Assembly: GCF_001006325.2 (NCBI RefSeq) | Contig: NZ_LBIA02000001.1 | Location: forward strand, 1,675,501 to 1,739,500 | From: Afipia massiliensis | GTDB lineage: Bacteria > Pseudomonadota > Alphaproteobacteria > Rhizobiales > Xanthobacteraceae | Reading direction: 5' to 3' | Length of the DNA stretch: 64,000 nt | Shown: in pieces, positions 61,205-64,000 of the stretch | Position numbering within the stretch: the stretch's first letter is position 1 | Layout of the letters: each line of letters opens with the position of its first letter | Translations under genes and position numbers: made by a program | The notes under the pieces: model-generated | What the model was told of the DNA's origin: nothing | The model's input: only the letters and a program-made list of their open reading frames with translations | Database searches by the model: none

Positions 61205-61423
61205 CTACTTGACCTTCTGAAAAGTCCACATTTTCATGTCCCGCTTGTTGCCCGACGGCGGCGTCACTGTGATGGTCTTCTGTTCGCAAGCGATGATTGT
61301 CCCGCCTGGTGTAATGTTGCGTGGAATCGTGTCGATTGCGGGCCGGTTGTCGCCAAACCGACATTCTTCCGCCTGAGCAATGGTCGCAAACACCATAGAG
61401 GCGACGATAATAATCGCGCGCAT
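61205..61423 (-). CDS. Small secreted protein, function unknown
   Basis: This 72-residue protein has a clear signal peptide (MRAIIIVASMVFATIAQA, cleavage before EECRFG). The mature part is about 54 residues with two cysteines (ECRFG and IACEQK), likely a disulfide, and a lysine-rich end (MWTFQKVK). The ATG at 61423 is used because GGGAG precedes it by eight bases; the longer frame to 61594 is not protein-like. No family recognised. Confidence 0.65.
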   Translation of the reverse strand: MRAIIIVASMVFATIAQAEECRFGDNRPAIDTIPRNITPGGTIIACEQKTITVTPPSGNKRDMKMWTFQKVK

Positions 61424-61603
61424 GCAGTGAACTCCCATGAAGTTATGGGAGGCTAAAGCAAGGTTTCTTCCGGGTTCGTGAATCCGATTGTGAGAAACCG
61501 AGGGTATTCGACAGCATTGTCGATTGGCTTGCATTTCAGAGGTATCGCGCCGCGTGGCATGGCCAGATCCAGCTAAAGCCGACCAAGCTCGCAAATGTCG
61601 GAG

Positions 61604-61861
61604 CTACGTACCCGCCTCAAACAACTCCACAAATGGGATCTTGAAGGCAGCAGCCAAGGCTTCAAGCGTGGAAAGAGTCGGATTTGCCCGGTTGTTTTCG
61701 ATCAGGCTAATTGCGGTCTGTTCTAACTTCACCTTGGCCGCCAGTTCGTCCTGCGTCCAACCCTTTTCTTTGCGGAGACGGCGCACATTGCGGCCAAGCG
61801 CCTTCGCAGTCTGCGAAGTGCGCGCAGGAAACCGTTTTCCGAATCCAGACCGAGACGCCAT
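61604..61861 (-). CDS. XRE-family transcriptional regulator
   Basis: This 85-residue protein consists mainly of one Cro/C1-type helix-turn-helix (about 23-80): LGRNVRRLRKEKGWTQDELA, KVKLEQTAISLIENNRANPT, LSTLEALAAAFKIPFVELF. The N-terminal 20 residues are basic. Such small regulators often control adjacent genes. It is divergent from the membrane-protein operon that follows, with only about 96 bases between starts, so it may regulate that operon (inference). Confidence 0.88.
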   Translation of the reverse strand: MASRSGFGKRFPARTSQTAKALGRNVRRLRKEKGWTQDELAAKVKLEQTAISLIENNRANPTLSTLEALAAAFKIPFVELFEAGT

Positions 61862-61957
61862 AACGCACGGTCTGCTGATGCCTCAAATCTGGTCCATATG
61901 ATAAATCATATATTTAGGACTGGCGGCCATACTGTCCTTCTTTCAGGAGCAAGCGAG

Positions 61958-62437
61958 ATGGGTCTTTTTCAGATTGAAGGCACGATTACATCAAAGGGCG
62001 CGAGCCAGCACGACCATAGTGGCCGGGTGTATTCGTTTATTGAGTTGACTGAGGCCAGCGGACGGCGAGTCAGAGTTGAAACGGTCGGAGTTTCATCAGC
62101 GATCGATGTCCATCTTGAACTCGGTGCAACGGGGACATTCTATTTTGACCGCCTGATGGGATTTTTAGCTCCCGGCGCGAAGCATCTTTGGGGTGTCAAA
62201 TCTAGCAGCGGAGAGGCCTGCTTCGACCCGACCAATGTTCGATTCATTGTCGGGATGCGTCATATGGGCCAGGGTCTGATGCTTTCGCTGTTCATCATTG
62301 GACTCCCTCTAGTTGCTTTCTCGATACTCGAGATACTGGGGTCTGCTGGAAGCCGCCTTGCTCGAGAGCAGCTATTCTATGGCTCTACCGGCAATGAGCG
62401 GCGTCATGTCCGGGCGCAGGAAGCTGTCCGGATATGA
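61958..62437 (+). CDS. Membrane protein, function unknown
   Basis: A 159-residue protein: a soluble N-terminal domain (about 1-108; GTITSKGASQHDHSGRVYSF, then LTEASGRRVRVETVGV), one or two hydrophobic segments (about 115-135, MLSLFIIGLPLVAFSILEIL) and a short basic C-terminal tail. No family is recognised. The ATG at 61958 follows AGGAG at eight-base spacing; the frame opens earlier at 61898. Its stop overlaps the start of the next gene (ATGA), so the two are co-translated. Confidence 0.7.
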   Translation: MGLFQIEGTITSKGASQHDHSGRVYSFIELTEASGRRVRVETVGVSSAIDVHLELGATGTFYFDRLMGFLAPGAKHLWGVKSSSGEACFDPTNVRFIVGMRHMGQGLMLSLFIIGLPLVAFSILEILGSAGSRLAREQLFYGSTGNERRHVRAQEAVRI

Positions 62438-62943
62438 AGTCATTCGTTGGCGTGATTGCGCTCGTGATGTTGGTATCCCCGGTGCTTGCTCAGGGGAGTA
62501 TCTATACATCGACGCAGGGCACGGCATGCCGTGATATGGGCTCGCAATCTGCGCTCAACATCTGGCGATGTCCGGGACCTGCCGGCTATGCGGTAGAATT
62601 TACCGACGAAGGCAACGTTGCTGGCGTGGCCATTGGCCGATCAGCAGATAGGCGAAAATTCGGCCATCCAATAAGCTGGCGGGGAGCCGAGCGGGTGTTC
62701 GGAGACAAACTCGAATGGCGTCTTATGAACGGCGTACCTGCAGCGGCAATTTTGCGAATCTGGCGGGTCTCGACCGACAGAGAGGGAACCGACCGCACAG
62801 TGCAGGAGCTCTTGGTGATGCGGTTGTCGCCACAGGGCACGTGCCAAGTTCAAGCTGTTGATGTTCGTCAGATCAACGCAAATGAAACTGCGCAGCAGTT
62901 AGCAGATACCGGGACGTGTGTAATTTCGGAGCAATTGGACTAG
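62434..62943 (+). CDS. Secreted protein, function unknown
   Basis: A 169-residue protein with a signal peptide (MKSFVGVIALVMLVSPVLA, then QGSIY). The mature domain contains four cysteines (TACRDM, IWRCPGP, GTCQVQ, GTCVIS) that may form two disulfides, with a likely beta-rich fold (GYAVEFTDEGNVAGVAIG). It is probably periplasmic. No family is recognised, although similar small cysteine proteins occur in related genomes. It is coupled to the membrane protein gene. Confidence 0.7.
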   Translation: MKSFVGVIALVMLVSPVLAQGSIYTSTQGTACRDMGSQSALNIWRCPGPAGYAVEFTDEGNVAGVAIGRSADRRKFGHPISWRGAERVFGDKLEWRLMNGVPAAAILRIWRVSTDREGTDRTVQELLVMRLSPQGTCQVQAVDVRQINANETAQQLADTGTCVISEQLD

Positions 62944-63101
62944 CCATGCACGCGACAAATCGTTTGTCGAGTTGCATGTGTAAGTGCTGGTGCAGCAGCG
63001 TAGCCTTTAAGTAACTGAGAGCAGCAGTGGTCCGCGCCGTGGATTATGTCAGCCCACTTGCGGTTTGCTTGTCGAAAGAGAATCACCTCGAAAGGACGCG
63101 C

Positions 63102-63941
63102 TCAGAAGCTAACGGCCCGCCGTCGCGTATTCTGAATCTGAGCCAGGCTTTGTTGCCGTTCGACCTTGTAGTCGAAATAACTGTCTATTCCAGCAAGAAA
63201 CCGCGATCCGGCGAAATACCATGCAACGGTTGATCCGTCGTCTTCGACCATCCAATCGCCGGCGATATAATGCGGCACACTGTGAAACAGTAAAGTCAGA
63301 GAGATCGCCAGTCCTCGCGACAGCAGTGCATTCAACGCCTCCACATCCGCGCCACTTTCCTTGCCGGCTGTCCGTCCGGCATTGACGGCTGCAATGCGCT
63401 CCTGAATCTGGAGCGGCGTCAGATGCACATAGTTGGACGTCAACCCATAGACACGTCCGACTTCTTCCCCGAACGGCTCTTTCAGGTCGTCAGGCAGCAT
63501 TGAGAATTCAAGATTCTGCTTGATCGAAATGCGCTGAGAGGAAAGCTCCTTGTCGAAGCGTTCAAGCTTTGCCTGGATCGTCGAGGCGTAATCCTTTTGC
63601 TGGACGAAACAAAGCTTGATCGATGTTTCGATAATAAAGCGTAGCTCCCGTTTTGCCACGCTGATCAAGCCCTCCATGCTCAGTGTCACAATCGAGATTG
63701 CCGACTGCAGGAAATCTTGAGCGAGATAGGACAAGAGATGATTGTCGAAATAGGCCGGGTCCCGACGCGTATCCTGGATAATGAAGTTCAGGGCGCCGAG
63801 ATATGATAATATGATGTCGTTTGTCGTCTTGAGCGGAGAAACCAGATCAGCAGGCAGATCTTCAATCTTTGTCGTCTTCACTGTCAGCCGATCTCTACTT
63901 TTTAATGCCTTATCAAATGCCGGTGGCAATCTCGAAATCAA
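63102..63941 (-). CDS. Hypothetical protein, mostly helical
   Basis: A 279-residue protein I do not recognise. It is predicted to be largely helical: LKTTNDIILSYLGALNFIIQ, LAQDFLQSAISIVTLSMEGL, ELRFIIETSIKLCFVQQKDY and a conserved-looking GLTSNYVHLTPLQIQERIAA. The HxT/YVHLTP region and ELRFIIE recall uncharacterised HEPN/DUF5677-like proteins, but this is weak. The start may be TTG at 63941 or a GTG about 58 bases further in; the upstream gene's stop lies at 63913. Confidence 0.6.
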   Translation of the reverse strand: MISRLPPAFDKALKSRDRLTVKTTKIEDLPADLVSPLKTTNDIILSYLGALNFIIQDTRRDPAYFDNHLLSYLAQDFLQSAISIVTLSMEGLISVAKRELRFIIETSIKLCFVQQKDYASTIQAKLERFDKELSSQRISIKQNLEFSMLPDDLKEPFGEEVGRVYGLTSNYVHLTPLQIQERIAAVNAGRTAGKESGADVEALNALLSRGLAISLTLLFHSVPHYIAGDWMVEDDGSTVAWYFAGSRFLAGIDSYFDYKVERQQSLAQIQNTRRRAVSF

Positions 63942-64000
63942 TATAGTCCGAAAGGACGGGAATGAGTTTATCCGTCTCGATCGGAGTATAGCCGGGAGAT
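63913..64000 (-). CDS. C-terminal end of an unrecognised gene (runs off the window)
   Basis: A frame open from base 64000 to TGA at 63913-63915 encodes about 28 residues, SPGYTPIETDKLIPVLSDYI and a short tail, which look like a real protein end. It overlaps the TTG start of the next gene by about 29 bases, suggesting a coupled pair. No identification is possible from this fragment. Confidence 0.4.
   Translation of the reverse strand, partial: SPGYTPIETDKLIPVLSDYIDFEIATGI

Overview
The window reads as a chromosomal segment of a high-GC alphaproteobacterium, most likely of the Bradyrhizobium / Rhodopseudomonas / Afipia / Nitrobacter group. The evidence is the gene order (ccm genes divergent from acnA; zapE, mdh, sucCDAB, lpdA; an F1-only atpHAGDC cluster; obgE, proB, proA, nadD, rsfS, rlmH, envC, ctpA), the families present (DUF2794, DUF1223, DUF4337, DUF2336, PilZ) and several palindromic repeat families of the kind common in these genomes. 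This is a judgement from protein and gene-order recognition; no database search was run.

Positions 1-50,000 are mostly core genome. From left to right: cytochrome c maturation genes (minus strand) divergent from aconitase; a DUF1223 protein, a DUF2794 protein, a GNAT enzyme and a Bax-inhibitor-1 protein; a YbbA/YbbP-type ABC exporter divergent from a TesA-like GDSL esterase; thpR and zapE; a TCA block (mdh, sucC, an unexpected membrane protein gene, sucD, sucA, sucB, an SDR gene, lpdA) covering 2-oxoglutarate to succinate plus malate to oxaloacetate; xerC and priA; rlpA; the F1 sector of ATP synthase. A long minus-strand series runs from obgE down to rppH (GTPase, proline synthesis, NAD synthesis, ribosome silencing and methylation, cell-wall hydrolase control, C-terminal protease, deacetylase-like protein, RNA pyrophosphohydrolase). 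Then come two tandem EamA transporters, a GNAT, rpmA/rplU, and a ROK-kinase-like protein whose conserved blocks appear in circularly permuted order.

A tRNA-Ser(CGA) gene at 50,462-50,551 marks the change to accessory DNA. Next to it are a large protein with rolling-circle (HUH) initiator-like motifs and three perfect-period 90-bp coding repeats, a MobC-like protein, and a HUH relaxase. The relaxase gene carries a second gene in the +1 frame, ending in TGATG exactly at an internal in-frame Met codon of the relaxase. This layout recalls the nested mob/rep genes of RSF1010-type plasmids and is the most interesting signal in the window. No integrase and no second att copy were found. A DUF2336 gene lacking its 5' part lies at the probable far side of the inserted DNA.

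The last 8 kb holds signalling and small genes: a PilZ protein, an H-NOX nitric-oxide sensor in operon with a GAF-GGDEF-EAL protein (NO to cyclic-di-GMP), a decayed second PilZ copy, several overlapping microprotein-size ORFs, a 55-residue CxxC/CxxC protein, an XRE regulator, and uncharacterised membrane and secreted proteins. The window ends inside an unrecognised minus-strand gene.
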